A stretch of DNA of 64,000 bases from Pontibacter sp. SGAir0037. Lineage in GTDB: Bacteria > Bacteroidota > Bacteroidia > Cytophagales > Hymenobacteraceae. The stretch is taken from contig NZ_CP028092.1 in assembly GCF_005491705.1 (NCBI RefSeq), forward strand, positions 2,418,001-2,482,000, written 5' to 3'. Positions 8,511 through 17,516 of the stretch are shown in pieces. The notes under the pieces were generated by a model. The model searched no databases. It was not told the DNA's origin and saw only the letters and a list, made by a program, of their open reading frames with translations. How positions within the stretch are numbered: the first letter of the stretch is position 1; each line of letters begins with the position of its first letter. The translations under genes and the position numbers were made by a program.

Positions 8511-10751
8511 ATGGATTACATTAGTTTATTAAACGAGTCGCAGCGCAAAGCGGTTCTCCATACAGAAGGACCGGCCATGATTATTGCGGGTGCCGGTTCC
8601 GGAAAAACAAGAGTTCTTACCTACAGGATTGCACACCTGATCAGCCTGGGAGTTGATCCTTTTAATATACTGGCCTTAACCTTTACCAATAAGGCAGCCA
8701 AGGAAATGCGCCATCGTATCGAAAAAGTGATTGGCAACGAAGCAAAGAATATCTGGATGGGAACCTTCCACTCCGTTTTCTCGCGCATTTTACGCTCCGA
8801 AGCAGATAAAATCGGTTTCCCGAAAAGCTTTACCATATACGACACCGACGATTCCAGAACGCTTGTCCGCAATATTGTGAAAGAGATGAACCTGGACGAC
8901 AAACTGTATAAGCCGAATGTTGTGCTGGGCAGAATTTCAGCCGCCAAAAACAAGCTGATTTCGGTAAAACAATATTTAAACGACCCTACCATTCAGGCCG
9001 ACGACGAAGCTGCCATGCGCCCTAAGATCGGCAAAATCTATGAAACCTACCAGAAACGCTGCTTTGCTGCCGGAGCCATGGATTTTGACGACCTGTTGTT
9101 TAACACCAACGTGCTTTTTAAGGATCATCCGGATGCGCTCAACAAATACCAGAACATCTTTAAGTTTGTAATGGTGGATGAGTATCAGGATACCAACTAT
9201 TCGCAGTACCTGATCACCCGGAAACTGGCCGCTCAAAACAGAAATATTGTAGTGGTTGGAGATGATGCACAGTCAATTTATGCTTTCCGTGGAGCTGATA
9301 TACAAAACATCCTGAACTTTGAGCGCGACTACCCGGAGCTGGAAGTATTTAAATTAGAGCAAAATTACCGCTCTACAAAAAATATTGTACATGCAGCTAA
9401 CTCGGTTATAAAGCACAATACAGCGCAGCTGCGCAAAGAAGTATTTACTGATAACGAGCAGGGTCCCCTGATAGAGGTCATAAAAGCCAATTCAGATAAC
9501 GAAGAAGGTAAGCTGGTGGCAACTACCATCTACGAGGAGAAAATGAACAACCACCTCTCCTACGACGACTTTGCCATACTTTACCGCACCAATGCTCAAT
9601 CGAGGGCAATGGAAGAGGCTTTGCGCCGCATGAACATCAAGTATAAGATTATTGGTGGCCTCTCCTTCTATCAGCGTAAAGAAATAAAGGACCTGATTGC
9701 GTACCTTCGCCTTACGGTTAATCCTAACGATGAGCAGGCGCTGCGCCGTGTCATTAACTATCCGAAGCGTGGTATAGGCGAAACAACAGAATCCAAGATT
9801 TTTGTAACAGCAGAAGAAACAAACCATACGGTATGGGAAGTGGTGCAGAATGCCAGCAGTTTCATGGGGAACAGAGTAGGCACGGCTATTGAGAACTTCT
9901 CTATCATGATCCGTGATTTTGCCCGTATTGCAGAACACAACGATGCCTTTGAAGCAGCAAAGCATATTGCCAAACACTCCGGTATCGTAGATGATCTGTA
10001 CCAGGATAAAACTGTTGAAGGCCTGGCCCGCTACGAAAACATACAGGAGCTCCTGAATGGTATAAAAGAATACGTAGACGATCCGGAGAAAGAAGATAAA
10101 AGCCTTTCAGCCTTCCTGCAGGATATTGCGCTTATAACTGATGCCGACACAAAAGCCGACGAAGAAGGTGAGTTTGTTACGTTAATGACTATCCACTCTG
10201 CCAAAGGCCTGGAGTTTAAGAATGTGTTTATAGTAGGTATGGAGGAAAATCTCTTTCCGAGCCAGATGATGCTCAATTCAAGAGCAGACCTGGAGGAAGA
10301 GCGTCGCCTGTTTTATGTGGCTATTACCCGTGCCGAGAAAAGGCTATACCTTACCTACGCTACCAGTCGTTACCAGTGGGGCAACCTGCGTGCCTGTGAG
10401 AAAAGCCGCTTTCTGGATGAAATTGATGCCAAATACCTTAACTTTAAATATGGAGATAATGGTGGTTCAGCCGGTGGTGTTTTCGAAAGAGTACTACAGC
10501 GCAAAAGCAACTTAATTTCCACGCCTCCTAAAAAGCAGGTAGCAACGGCATATACAGCCCCAGGCGATTTCCAGCCGAGCGATACCTCTGCATTGGCAGC
10601 GGGCATGAAAGTGGAGCACCCAAAATTCGGTTTTGGCGTAGTAACTAAGATGGACACGCAGGGAAACAGTGTAAAAGCCATTATTAACTTTGAAGAGGTT
10701 GGCGAAAAAACACTGCTCCTGAGCTTTGCCAAGCTACGCATACACAGCTAA
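8511..10751 (+). CDS. UvrD/PcrA-type ATP-dependent DNA helicase
   Basis: A superfamily 1A 3'-5' helicase that unwinds DNA in repair and clears proteins from DNA. The 746-residue length fits PcrA/UvrD. Motifs are in order: Walker A AGAGSGKT (26-33), motif Ia LALTFTNKAA, Walker B MVDEYQDTN (about 222-230), motif III VVVGDDAQSIYAFRGA, motif IV LEQNYRST, motif V TIHSAKGLEF, and motif VI VAITRAEKRLYL. The C-terminal tail has the PcrA-type domain with VEHPKFGFGVV and a LLLSFAKL end, the part known to contact RNA polymerase in PcrA. The ATG at 8511 gives a normal N-terminus. A 215-base gap with an inverted AT repeat separates it from the next gene. Confidence 0.96.
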   Translation: MDYISLLNESQRKAVLHTEGPAMIIAGAGSGKTRVLTYRIAHLISLGVDPFNILALTFTNKAAKEMRHRIEKVIGNEAKNIWMGTFHSVFSRILRSEADKIGFPKSFTIYDTDDSRTLVRNIVKEMNLDDKLYKPNVVLGRISAAKNKLISVKQYLNDPTIQADDEAAMRPKIGKIYETYQKRCFAAGAMDFDDLLFNTNVLFKDHPDALNKYQNIFKFVMVDEYQDTNYSQYLITRKLAAQNRNIVVVGDDAQSIYAFRGADIQNILNFERDYPELEVFKLEQNYRSTKNIVHAANSVIKHNTAQLRKEVFTDNEQGPLIEVIKANSDNEEGKLVATTIYEEKMNNHLSYDDFAILYRTNAQSRAMEEALRRMNIKYKIIGGLSFYQRKEIKDLIAYLRLTVNPNDEQALRRVINYPKRGIGETTESKIFVTAEETNHTVWEVVQNASSFMGNRVGTAIENFSIMIRDFARIAEHNDAFEAAKHIAKHSGIVDDLYQDKTVEGLARYENIQELLNGIKEYVDDPEKEDKSLSAFLQDIALITDADTKADEEGEFVTLMTIHSAKGLEFKNVFIVGMEENLFPSQMMLNSRADLEEERRLFYVAITRAEKRLYLTYATSRYQWGNLRACEKSRFLDEIDAKYLNFKYGDNGGSAGGVFERVLQRKSNLISTPPKKQVATAYTAPGDFQPSDTSALAAGMKVEHPKFGFGVVTKMDTQGNSVKAIINFEEVGEKTLLLSFAKLRIHS

Positions 10752-10763
10752 AGCTGTAATTAT

Positions 10764-10946
10764 GAATTAGAAATTATAAATTAGAAAGGGGGCTATTGTT
10801 TAGCAGCAACAGTACAAGCTAAAGCCTCTTAGGCGCTGTCATTATATTTTATAGCTGCTTTACCTGCTTTACTTCCAGTATAGCCCTAATCTTAATTCGT
10901 AATTGCACACGGTGCACGGTAATTTCTAATTTTTAATTTCTAATTT
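10764..10946. repeat. Long-spaced inverted repeat of AATTAGAAATTA words
   Basis: A 24-base arm at 10764-10787 is the near-perfect inverted copy of 10923-10946 (22 of 24 positions). Each arm is itself two copies of the word AATTAGAAA. The 135-base spacer contains no gene. It lies between the helicase gene and the DUF4290-murA pair. It could fold as a long stem, or be a remnant of a small non-autonomous repeat element; no target-site duplication was identified. Confidence 0.6.
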
Positions 10947-10966
10947 TGAATTTATAAAAAGATATA

Positions 10967-11620
10967 ATGGAAGCTAGTACCACCTTTAAACAAGATTTGC
11001 TGCTGCGAGAGTATGGCAGAAACGTGCAAGACCTTGTTAACTACATTCTTTCAGTAGAAGACAGAGCAGAACGCACGCGTTTGTCACACTTGCTCATTAA
11101 CCTGATGTCGAAGCTTAACCCACAGCTGCGTGATATTCAGGATGCACAGCAAAAGCTCTGGAACCACCTTTTTGTGATGTCAGGCTCCAAACTGGATGTA
11201 GATTCTCCTTTTCCACTAAGTGCTATGGAATATCTGAACGATAAACCACAGCCAATGGATTATCCGCTGGATACGCCCAACTTTAAGCATTATGGTAAAA
11301 ATGTAGAATTACTTATTCAACGGGCTACCGAACTGGAAGATGACAAGGAGCGTGAGGCTGCCATCATCTCAATCGGTAAGCTCATGAAAACTTTATACCG
11401 TTCTTATAACAAAGACAGCATTACAGATGATGTGATTCTGTCGGATATCAGACAGATTTCGAAAGGAAAACTGAACATAGACCTGAACTATGTAGAAAGC
11501 AACAACCTGTTTGAATCGAACGGCAAGCCGCAGCAGGAACAACAGCAACGCAGTAACCAGCAACAGCAAAACCGCGGCAGAAAAAATACCAGAACCACTT
11601 CTAACCAACGAAATAAATAA
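10967..11620 (+). CDS. DUF4290 domain-containing protein
   Basis: A 217-residue cytoplasmic protein of a Bacteroidota-specific family of unknown function that is regularly found just before murA, as here. The first 175 residues are helical and charged, with recurring R-E-YGRN and LI..A..L-D-KERE segments. The last 40 residues are low complexity, rich in Gln, Asn and Arg. murA starts three bases after the stop, so the two are translationally coupled, which suggests a role tied to cell-wall precursor supply, but that is inference from position only. No catalytic motif seen. Confidence 0.88.
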   Translation: MEASTTFKQDLLLREYGRNVQDLVNYILSVEDRAERTRLSHLLINLMSKLNPQLRDIQDAQQKLWNHLFVMSGSKLDVDSPFPLSAMEYLNDKPQPMDYPLDTPNFKHYGKNVELLIQRATELEDDKEREAAIISIGKLMKTLYRSYNKDSITDDVILSDIRQISKGKLNIDLNYVESNNLFESNGKPQQEQQQRSNQQQQNRGRKNTRTTSNQRNK

Positions 11621-11623
11621 TAA

Positions 11624-12928
11624 ATGGCTTCTTTTGAAGTAATTGGAGGTAATAAACTTAAAGGTGATATTTACCCGCAGGGGGCAAAAAACGAGGCACT
11701 GCAAATCTTGTGCGCTGTTCTACTTACCCCTGAAACCGTTACCATTTCCAATATTCCTGATATTCGGGATGTAAACAAGCTGATTGAGCTTCTTAAAGAT
11801 TTAGGTGTTGCGATTGACAAAGTCTCAGCAGATACTTATACTTTCCGCGCCGATAATATAAACCTGGACTACCTGGAGACAGAAAGCTTTGTAGAACAAG
11901 GCCGTGCTATCCGTGGTTCTGTCATGATTGTCGGCCCTCTGCTAGCCCGCTATGGCAAAGCCAAAATGCCGAAGCCAGGTGGTGATAAAATTGGCCGCAG
12001 GCGTTTAGACACGCACTTTATCGGGTTCGAAAAACTCGGAGCTAAATTCAGCTATGAAACCAGCGAGAGTTTCTTCAGTGTATCTGCTGATAGGCTGAAA
12101 GGAACCTATATCCTGCTCGATGAGGCTTCTGTAACTGGTACTGCCAATATTCTAATGGCAGCCGTGCTGGCAGAAGGCACCACCACTATCTACAATGCCG
12201 CCTGCGAACCTTACATACAGCAGCTTTGCCGTATGTTAAACCGCATGGGAGCCAACATCAGTGGCGTAGGTTCTAACCTGCTGGTAATTGAAGGTGTAGA
12301 AAAATTAGGTGGCACAGAACACCGTATGCTGCCCGACATGATCGAGATCGGTTCTTTTATAGGTCTGGCAGCCATGACAGGTTCCGAAATTACCATCAAA
12401 GACTGTAAGATACCTGAGCTTGGCCTGATACCGGATACATTCCAGCGCCTGGGGATTAAAATGGAGTTCAGAGGCGACGATATCTTTATTCCGGAGCAGG
12501 ACCGGTATGAGGTAGATACTTACATTGACGGCAGTATTCTGAACATCTCCGACCATACCTGGCCAGGCTTAACTCCCGATCTGCTCAGCGTAGCACTTGT
12601 AGTTGCTACACAAGCTAAAGGTACTGTGCTCATTCATCAGAAAATGTTTGAGAGCCGACTGTTCTTTGTTGATAAGTTAATCGACATGGGAGCTCAGATC
12701 ATTCTTTGCGACCCACACAGGGCTACAGTCATTGGTCAGAACAAAGACATTCCGCTTCGGGGCATTCGCATGACCTCTCCTGATATTCGCGCCGGAGTTG
12801 CCCTGCTTATTGCAGCACTTTCTGCCGAAGGCAAAAGCATCATCGATAATGTAGAGCAAATTGACAGAGGCTACCAAAACATAGATGGACGCTTGAATGC
12901 TTTAGGCGCTCAGATCAGACGCATCTGA
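11624..12928 (+). CDS. murA: UDP-N-acetylglucosamine 1-carboxyvinyltransferase (MurA)
   Basis: MurA transfers enolpyruvate from PEP to UDP-GlcNAc, the first committed step of peptidoglycan synthesis, in the cytoplasm. The 434-residue length and EPSP-synthase-like fold are normal: the N-terminal NKLKGDIYPQGAKNEAL segment contains the substrate-binding Lys-Asn, and the loop is PKPGGDKIGRRRLDTH. At the place of the catalytic Cys (Cys115 in E. coli) there is Asp121. Asp in this position is known to keep enzyme activity but blocks covalent capture by fosfomycin. The gene is coupled to the DUF4290 gene and followed by a 23-base-pair hairpin shared with the convergent methyltransferase gene. Confidence 0.97.
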   Translation: MASFEVIGGNKLKGDIYPQGAKNEALQILCAVLLTPETVTISNIPDIRDVNKLIELLKDLGVAIDKVSADTYTFRADNINLDYLETESFVEQGRAIRGSVMIVGPLLARYGKAKMPKPGGDKIGRRRLDTHFIGFEKLGAKFSYETSESFFSVSADRLKGTYILLDEASVTGTANILMAAVLAEGTTTIYNAACEPYIQQLCRMLNRMGANISGVGSNLLVIEGVEKLGGTEHRMLPDMIEIGSFIGLAAMTGSEITIKDCKIPELGLIPDTFQRLGIKMEFRGDDIFIPEQDRYEVDTYIDGSILNISDHTWPGLTPDLLSVALVVATQAKGTVLIHQKMFESRLFFVDKLIDMGAQIILCDPHRATVIGQNKDIPLRGIRMTSPDIRAGVALLIAALSAEGKSIIDNVEQIDRGYQNIDGRLNALGAQIRRI

Positions 12929-12938
12929 TGTTTAAATC

Positions 12939-12993
12939 TACTATAAAAGACCAAAGGCAGCTCTGATAGGGCTGCCTTTGGTCTTTTATAGTA
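12939..12993. terminator. Bidirectional terminator between murA and the THUMP methyltransferase
   Basis: A perfect 23-base inverted repeat, arms 12939-12961 and 12971-12993, with a nine-base loop lies in the 78-base gap between convergent genes. Both arms have A/T-rich ends, so either strand gives a hairpin with a weak U-tail. Confidence 0.85.
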
Positions 12994-13006
12994 TTTTCTG
13001 TAAAAC

Positions 13007-14179
13007 CTACTCTTCATTTCGCCTGCTTCCTCTATACAACTCATACTTCAACAGCCTGCAATCTATAGCGCCATTATAAAGCGGTGTGCGGCGGGAAGTA
13101 CGCAGACCTACATGTTTGGCAGCATCCAAGTTTCCCGTAAACACAAAGGCATCAAAGCCCTGGTAGTTGTTTTTTAGAGTGTCTCCTATTTGTTTATAGA
13201 GCAGGTTAATATCATCAGACACGATACGCTCGTTGTAGGGCGGGTTCATAACCAACACACCGGCTTCAGACGGTGCTTTAGTTTTAAAGAAGTCTGCCTC
13301 TTCTAATTTGATAATATTCTCCAGGCCAGCATTTTCAATATTAGCATAAGCCGCATCAATGTAATCTGGGTCAATGTCGTAGCCCATGATTGTAGCCTGT
13401 GGTTCCCGTCGCTCTTTGGCCTCTGCGGTTCGCCAGACCATCTCAAAAAGCTCTTTATTATAGTCTTTCCAGTTCTCGAAGCCGTACGGGTCGCGGCGGA
13501 AAATACCAGGAGCTATGTTTTGTGCCATCATAGCGGCTTCGATTAAAAAAGTACCTGACCCGCACATAGGATCAATGAAAGTGGACTTTTTATCCCAACC
13601 GGATAAAGCTATAATACCAGCAGCCAGTACTTCATTCAGCGGAGCTACGTTGGTTTGTAAGCGATAGCCACGCCGGTGCAGAGAATCACCCGATGCATCG
13701 AGAGAGAGCGTCACCATGTTCTCGTGCATGTGCAGATTGATTCGTATATCAGCACGAACCCGGTCTACCGAAGGCCGCTCGCCGGTTGCTTTTCTGAACT
13801 GATCTACAATGGCATCTTTTGTTAGCTGCGCCACATATAGGGAATGCTCAAAAGTAGAATGACTTACAACAGCATCAATCGCAAAGGTTTGCTCCAGGCC
13901 CAGGTAATCAGACCAGTTCACTTTCTGAACCTGGTTATAAAGATCCTTTTCGTCGCGGGCCTTAAAATTGCGCAATGGCTTTAAAATACGAATAGCCGTA
14001 CGGCACCAAAGGTTCGCTTCGTAGAGCTGACGAAGGCTACCGGAAAAAGTAACAGCACGATTGGCTACTTTAACATAATCCATGTCCAGTGCCCGAAGCT
14101 CTTCTGCCAGTACCTCTTCTAAACCAGCCAGCGTGGTAGCAATCATGTTAAAATTTCCGGAAGAATCTGATTTTGCCAT
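13007..14179 (-). CDS. THUMP-domain class I SAM-dependent RNA methyltransferase (RlmL-like)
   Basis: The product has an N-terminal ferredoxin-like/THUMP region (about 1-155) that binds RNA and a C-terminal Rossmann methyltransferase domain (about 160-385) with DPMCGSGTFLIEAA (SAM site) and the N6-adenine or N2-guanine motif NPPYNER. This matches the N-terminal half of E. coli RlmL, which makes m2G in 23S rRNA; the exact base target here is inferred. The open frame extends to a TTG at 14200, but the ATG at 14179 (390 residues) gives the usual short N-terminus, so I chose it. It faces murA across a shared terminator. Confidence 0.9.
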   Translation of the reverse strand: MAKSDSSGNFNMIATTLAGLEEVLAEELRALDMDYVKVANRAVTFSGSLRQLYEANLWCRTAIRILKPLRNFKARDEKDLYNQVQKVNWSDYLGLEQTFAIDAVVSHSTFEHSLYVAQLTKDAIVDQFRKATGERPSVDRVRADIRINLHMHENMVTLSLDASGDSLHRRGYRLQTNVAPLNEVLAAGIIALSGWDKKSTFIDPMCGSGTFLIEAAMMAQNIAPGIFRRDPYGFENWKDYNKELFEMVWRTAEAKERREPQATIMGYDIDPDYIDAAYANIENAGLENIIKLEEADFFKTKAPSEAGVLVMNPPYNERIVSDDINLLYKQIGDTLKNNYQGFDAFVFTGNLDAAKHVGLRTSRRTPLYNGAIDCRLLKYELYRGSRRNEE

Positions 14180-14413
14180 TTGAATAGTGATAAGCTGCAA
14201 AGGTACGGCTAAGGTTTTAATTCAGAAAAGATAAATTGTCAGATGCCATTGTACTACTTAACTTTTGCAATTTTTTTACCAAAGTAAAAGCTTTTAAATA
14301 ATAATTTTTAAAATTAACTTTTAACTATACATTCAATTCATTATTTTGTGCAGGTATATACTACAGCAATTGTCCTAATTAGTATCTTGCTATAAACTCT
14401 AACCCCTTTTTGC

Positions 14414-16171
14414 ATGCACCTCGACGTAATTGACTGGATTGTTATTGCCGTTTTTGGCATATTAATTTTAGGTATTGGTATAAGCTATACAGGCAAGGCC
14501 AGTGGCACAATGGCAAACTATTTCCTGGGCGGCAGAAACCTGTCCTGGTGGATAGCAGGAACATCTATGGTTGCCACCACTTTTGCAGCCGACACTCCCT
14601 TAGCTGTAACCGAGCTGGTAGCGAAAAGTGGTATTTCAGGCAACTGGCTGTGGTGGAATATGCTTTTTGGCGGCCTGTTAACAACCTTCTTCTTTGCCAG
14701 GCTCTGGCGCAGGGCAGGTATTATTACAGATCTGGAGTTTATCGAAATGCGCTATTCCGGCAAAGCCGCATCTTTTTTAAGAGGTTTCAGAGCTATTTAC
14801 CTGGGCATCTTTATGAACAGCCTCATCATAGGTTGGGTAAATGTGGCTTTAATGTCTATTATCGAGGTGTTTTTTGAGGTACCACGGACAGAGCAACTGA
14901 TATATGTTGCCATAGCCATGATTATTGTGGTTATTTACTCGTCGTTATCCGGCTTGCTTGGAGTAGCTATAACAGACGTTGTGCAGTTTGCCATAGCTAT
15001 TTTTGGCTGTATTGTACTAGCCTATTTGGTAGTAGGCTCCGAGCAGATAGGCGGTATAGCAGGTTTAAAGGAAAAACTGCCAAGCTGGTCGTTAAACTAC
15101 TTTCCGCAGATAGGCTCCGATGACGGAGGAACAGGCATTGCCGAAACCTTAACCTTATCGGTGGGTGCCTTTCTGGCTTTTACCACAGTGCAGTGGTGGG
15201 CAAGCTGGTACCCGGGCAACGAGCCGGGTGGCGGGGGGTATATTGCCCAGCGCATGATGAGTACCAAAAATGAGAAACATGCCCTTTATGCAACTTTATT
15301 TTTCCAGATAGCCCATTATTGTGTTCGCCCCTGGCCCTGGATCCTGGTGGCCCTGAGTGCCGTGGTACTTTACCCGGAGCTATCTCTTGAAGATAAGAAG
15401 CTGGGCTTTGTAATGGCGATGAAGGACTTTCTGCCGTCCGGCCTGAAAGGACTACTTTTAGTTGCATTCTTTGCTGCTTACATGAGTACAGTTTCGACAC
15501 AACTTAACTGGGGCGCGAGTTATATTATCAACGACTTTTATGCACGCTTTGTAAAGCAGGATGCAAGCCAGCGACAACTCGTTAATGCCTCCCGTATTAC
15601 GACCTTCCTGCTCATGGTCATTTCGCTAGCCATTACCACACAAATTACATCTATTTCAGGTGTCTGGGCTTTTATTATGGAAGCAGGCGCAGGTTTAGGC
15701 TTAGTGTTGATTTTGCGCTGGTACTGGTGGCGCATTAATGCCTGGAGTGAAATTGTAGCCACTATTGCGCCATTCATTGCCTATGCCTTTTCTAAGTTTG
15801 TGCTGGCATGGGAATTCCCGAACAGCTTCTTCCTGACAGTAGGCTTTACAACTCTTGCCTGGATCATAGCCACTTATGTAACACCGGCAGTACCGTCGGG
15901 AGTACTGCAGGACTTTTATCAGAAAATACAGCCTGATGGCGCCTGGAGGCCTGTTCGCATTTCGCTGCAGCTGCCAAAGCCCCGCACGCGCATCTTCCAT
16001 TTGCTGGTTGCCTGGTTATCTGCCGTAGTAATGGTTTACTCCACGCTTTTCTTTATCGGAGACTTAATATTCCAGAACTATAGCCGCTTTTTTATCTGGC
16101 TAGGTGTTGCCCTGCTTTCTATGTTTGTAATGATCGCCATTTCAAAGCGCATCAAGTTTTTCGACGATTGA
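14414..16171 (+). CDS. Sodium:solute symporter family protein
   Basis: A 585-residue inner-membrane carrier of the SSS (SLC5-like) family, which moves a solute in with Na+. About 13-14 hydrophobic segments are seen from WIVIAVFGILILG (residue 8 on) to the C-terminus. The early GGRNLSWWIAGTSMVATTFAADTP-type region (about 38-60, split here by position) is the family signature around helix 1-2, and a conserved STVSTQLNWGASYI segment near residue 360 corresponds to the Na+ site in helix 8. The substrate cannot be read from the sequence; the Trp-rich stretch with PGNEPGGGG near 265 is shared with Bacteroidota homologues. It stands alone in its transcription unit, with repeat-rich DNA after it. Confidence 0.9.
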   Translation: MHLDVIDWIVIAVFGILILGIGISYTGKASGTMANYFLGGRNLSWWIAGTSMVATTFAADTPLAVTELVAKSGISGNWLWWNMLFGGLLTTFFFARLWRRAGIITDLEFIEMRYSGKAASFLRGFRAIYLGIFMNSLIIGWVNVALMSIIEVFFEVPRTEQLIYVAIAMIIVVIYSSLSGLLGVAITDVVQFAIAIFGCIVLAYLVVGSEQIGGIAGLKEKLPSWSLNYFPQIGSDDGGTGIAETLTLSVGAFLAFTTVQWWASWYPGNEPGGGGYIAQRMMSTKNEKHALYATLFFQIAHYCVRPWPWILVALSAVVLYPELSLEDKKLGFVMAMKDFLPSGLKGLLLVAFFAAYMSTVSTQLNWGASYIINDFYARFVKQDASQRQLVNASRITTFLLMVISLAITTQITSISGVWAFIMEAGAGLGLVLILRWYWWRINAWSEIVATIAPFIAYAFSKFVLAWEFPNSFFLTVGFTTLAWIIATYVTPAVPSGVLQDFYQKIQPDGAWRPVRISLQLPKPRTRIFHLLVAWLSAVVMVYSTLFFIGDLIFQNYSRFFIWLGVALLSMFVMIAISKRIKFFDD

Positions 16172-16180
16172 GCAGAAGCA

Positions 16181-16376
16181 GGAGTTAAAGGCTTAGAAAG
16201 TGAGCAGGTGAGAAAGTGACTTTTTGTCTTAATTATAAGACATTATTAATCAATTTGTTTTATTTTAACTCTATAACTCCTAGGCTTTCCGAGTTATACT
16301 TCTCCTCTCTGTCTCCTACTAATTAAGGAATTCACTGATTTTCTAATGTTCTAACCCTTTAAATTTCTAACTCCTA
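16181..16376. repeat. Inverted word array between the symporter gene and murB
   Basis: The left part (16181-16220) reads as GTTAAAGGCTTAGAAAGTGAG-type purine words and the right part (16331-16376) as their inverted form, with gaps; the arms begin and end with AGGAGTTA and TAACTCCT. Between them lies a smaller palindrome, ATAACTC at 16273-16279 and GAGTTAT at 16291-16297. The style is the same as in the accB-accC and helicase-DUF4290 gaps, with a different word. No open frame is present. Confidence 0.45.
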
Positions 16377-16381
16377 ATCTC

Positions 16382-16389
16382 TATCTTTG
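16382..16389 (+). promoter_or_regulatory. Possible -7 promoter box of murB
   Basis: TATCTTTG matches the TAnnTTTG -7 element and lies 15 bases before the murB ATG, which would give a leader of only about 8-10 bases. No clear -33 TTG box is seen at the right distance. Confidence 0.3.
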
Positions 16390-16404
16390 GGCAAAATTTA
16401 GTTT

Positions 16405-17421
16405 ATGCTTATTCAGTCCCAATTCTCCCTGAAGCCTTACAATACATTTGGTATTGATGTAAAGGCAAAATATTTTGCTCAGTTTGACAGCCTGGAGGAA
16501 TTACAGCAGTTACTGCAGATGCCGAACTTTAAGCAGGAGCCTAAGTTGATTGTAGGAGGCGGCAGCAATTTATTGTTTACCCAGGATTTTGATGGTCTAG
16601 TTTTGCTAAACCATATCAAAGGCATTGAGAAAGTGAAGGAGGACGAGGAGCATGTTTATCTAAAAGCGGGTGGTGGAGAAATATGGCACGATTTCGTACT
16701 GTATACCCTACAGCAAAATGTAGGGGGCCTGGAGAACCTATCCTTAATACCTGGCACAGTAGGCGCAGCTCCTCTTCAGAATATCGGGGCCTATGGCGTA
16801 GAAATCAAAGATGTATTCTATAAGCTGGACGCAGTGCACCAACAGACAGGTGAGCTAAAGGTATTTGACAAGCAGGCTTGCCGCTTCGGATACCGTGAAA
16901 GTATATTTAAGAATGAGCTCAAAGGCCAATACATTATTACTTCTGTTACCTTCAGGCTACATAAGGCACATCAGCTTAATACTTCTTACGGTGCCATTAC
17001 AAGTACTTTAGAAGAAATGCAAGTATTATCGCCCACCATACAGGATATAAGTGCAGCCGTTTGCCAGATCAGGAAAAGCAAACTTCCGGACCCATTAGTA
17101 ATCGGCAATGCCGGTAGCTTCTTCAAAAATCCTGAAATACCTGTTGGTCAGTTTGAGGCACTAAAACAGAATTATCCGGCCCTGCCCTCTTATCCTGTTT
17201 CACAAGATACCGTAAAAGTACCTGCCGGCTGGCTAATAGAGCAGAGCGGCTGGAAAGGCAAAGTAATAGAAAACTATGGTGTGCATAAAGACCAGGCGCT
17301 GGTGCTGGTAAACTATGGCGGTGCCAACGGAAACCAGATTTATCAGCTGGCAAAAAACATCATCCAGTCGGTTGAAGAAAAGTTTGGCATCAGGCTTTCT
17401 CCTGAAGTTAACATTATTTAA
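16405..17421 (+). CDS. murB: UDP-N-acetylmuramate dehydrogenase (MurB)
   Basis: MurB reduces the enolpyruvyl group made by MurA, using NADPH and FAD, to give UDP-MurNAc. The 338-residue protein is the E. coli-like type I form. It opens with PYNTFGID, has the FAD-binding GGGSNLL at about residues 52-58, LSLIPGTVGAAPLQNIGAYG at about 112-131, the catalytic serine region GNAGSFFKNP near 234-243, and PAGWLIEQSGWKG near 273-285. The C-terminus contains the NYGGANG and final glutamate-containing FGIRLSPEVNII segments. It is separated from murA by two genes and probably transcribed on its own. Confidence 0.96.
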   Translation: MLIQSQFSLKPYNTFGIDVKAKYFAQFDSLEELQQLLQMPNFKQEPKLIVGGGSNLLFTQDFDGLVLLNHIKGIEKVKEDEEHVYLKAGGGEIWHDFVLYTLQQNVGGLENLSLIPGTVGAAPLQNIGAYGVEIKDVFYKLDAVHQQTGELKVFDKQACRFGYRESIFKNELKGQYIITSVTFRLHKAHQLNTSYGAITSTLEEMQVLSPTIQDISAAVCQIRKSKLPDPLVIGNAGSFFKNPEIPVGQFEALKQNYPALPSYPVSQDTVKVPAGWLIEQSGWKGKVIENYGVHKDQALVLVNYGGANGNQIYQLAKNIIQSVEEKFGIRLSPEVNII

Positions 17422-17516
17422 GCCTTATATTCTGATAATTCTATTTATTCTGTTTAAATTCATCAAACAAAACATAGTGGTTTACGATATAAAGACTATA
17501 TTCTAACAATAGTCTT

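Noticed and set aside
15180-15500. Minus-strand frame inside the symporter gene
   Set aside because: It lies fully inside a well-supported membrane-protein gene; antisense frames like this are expected there.
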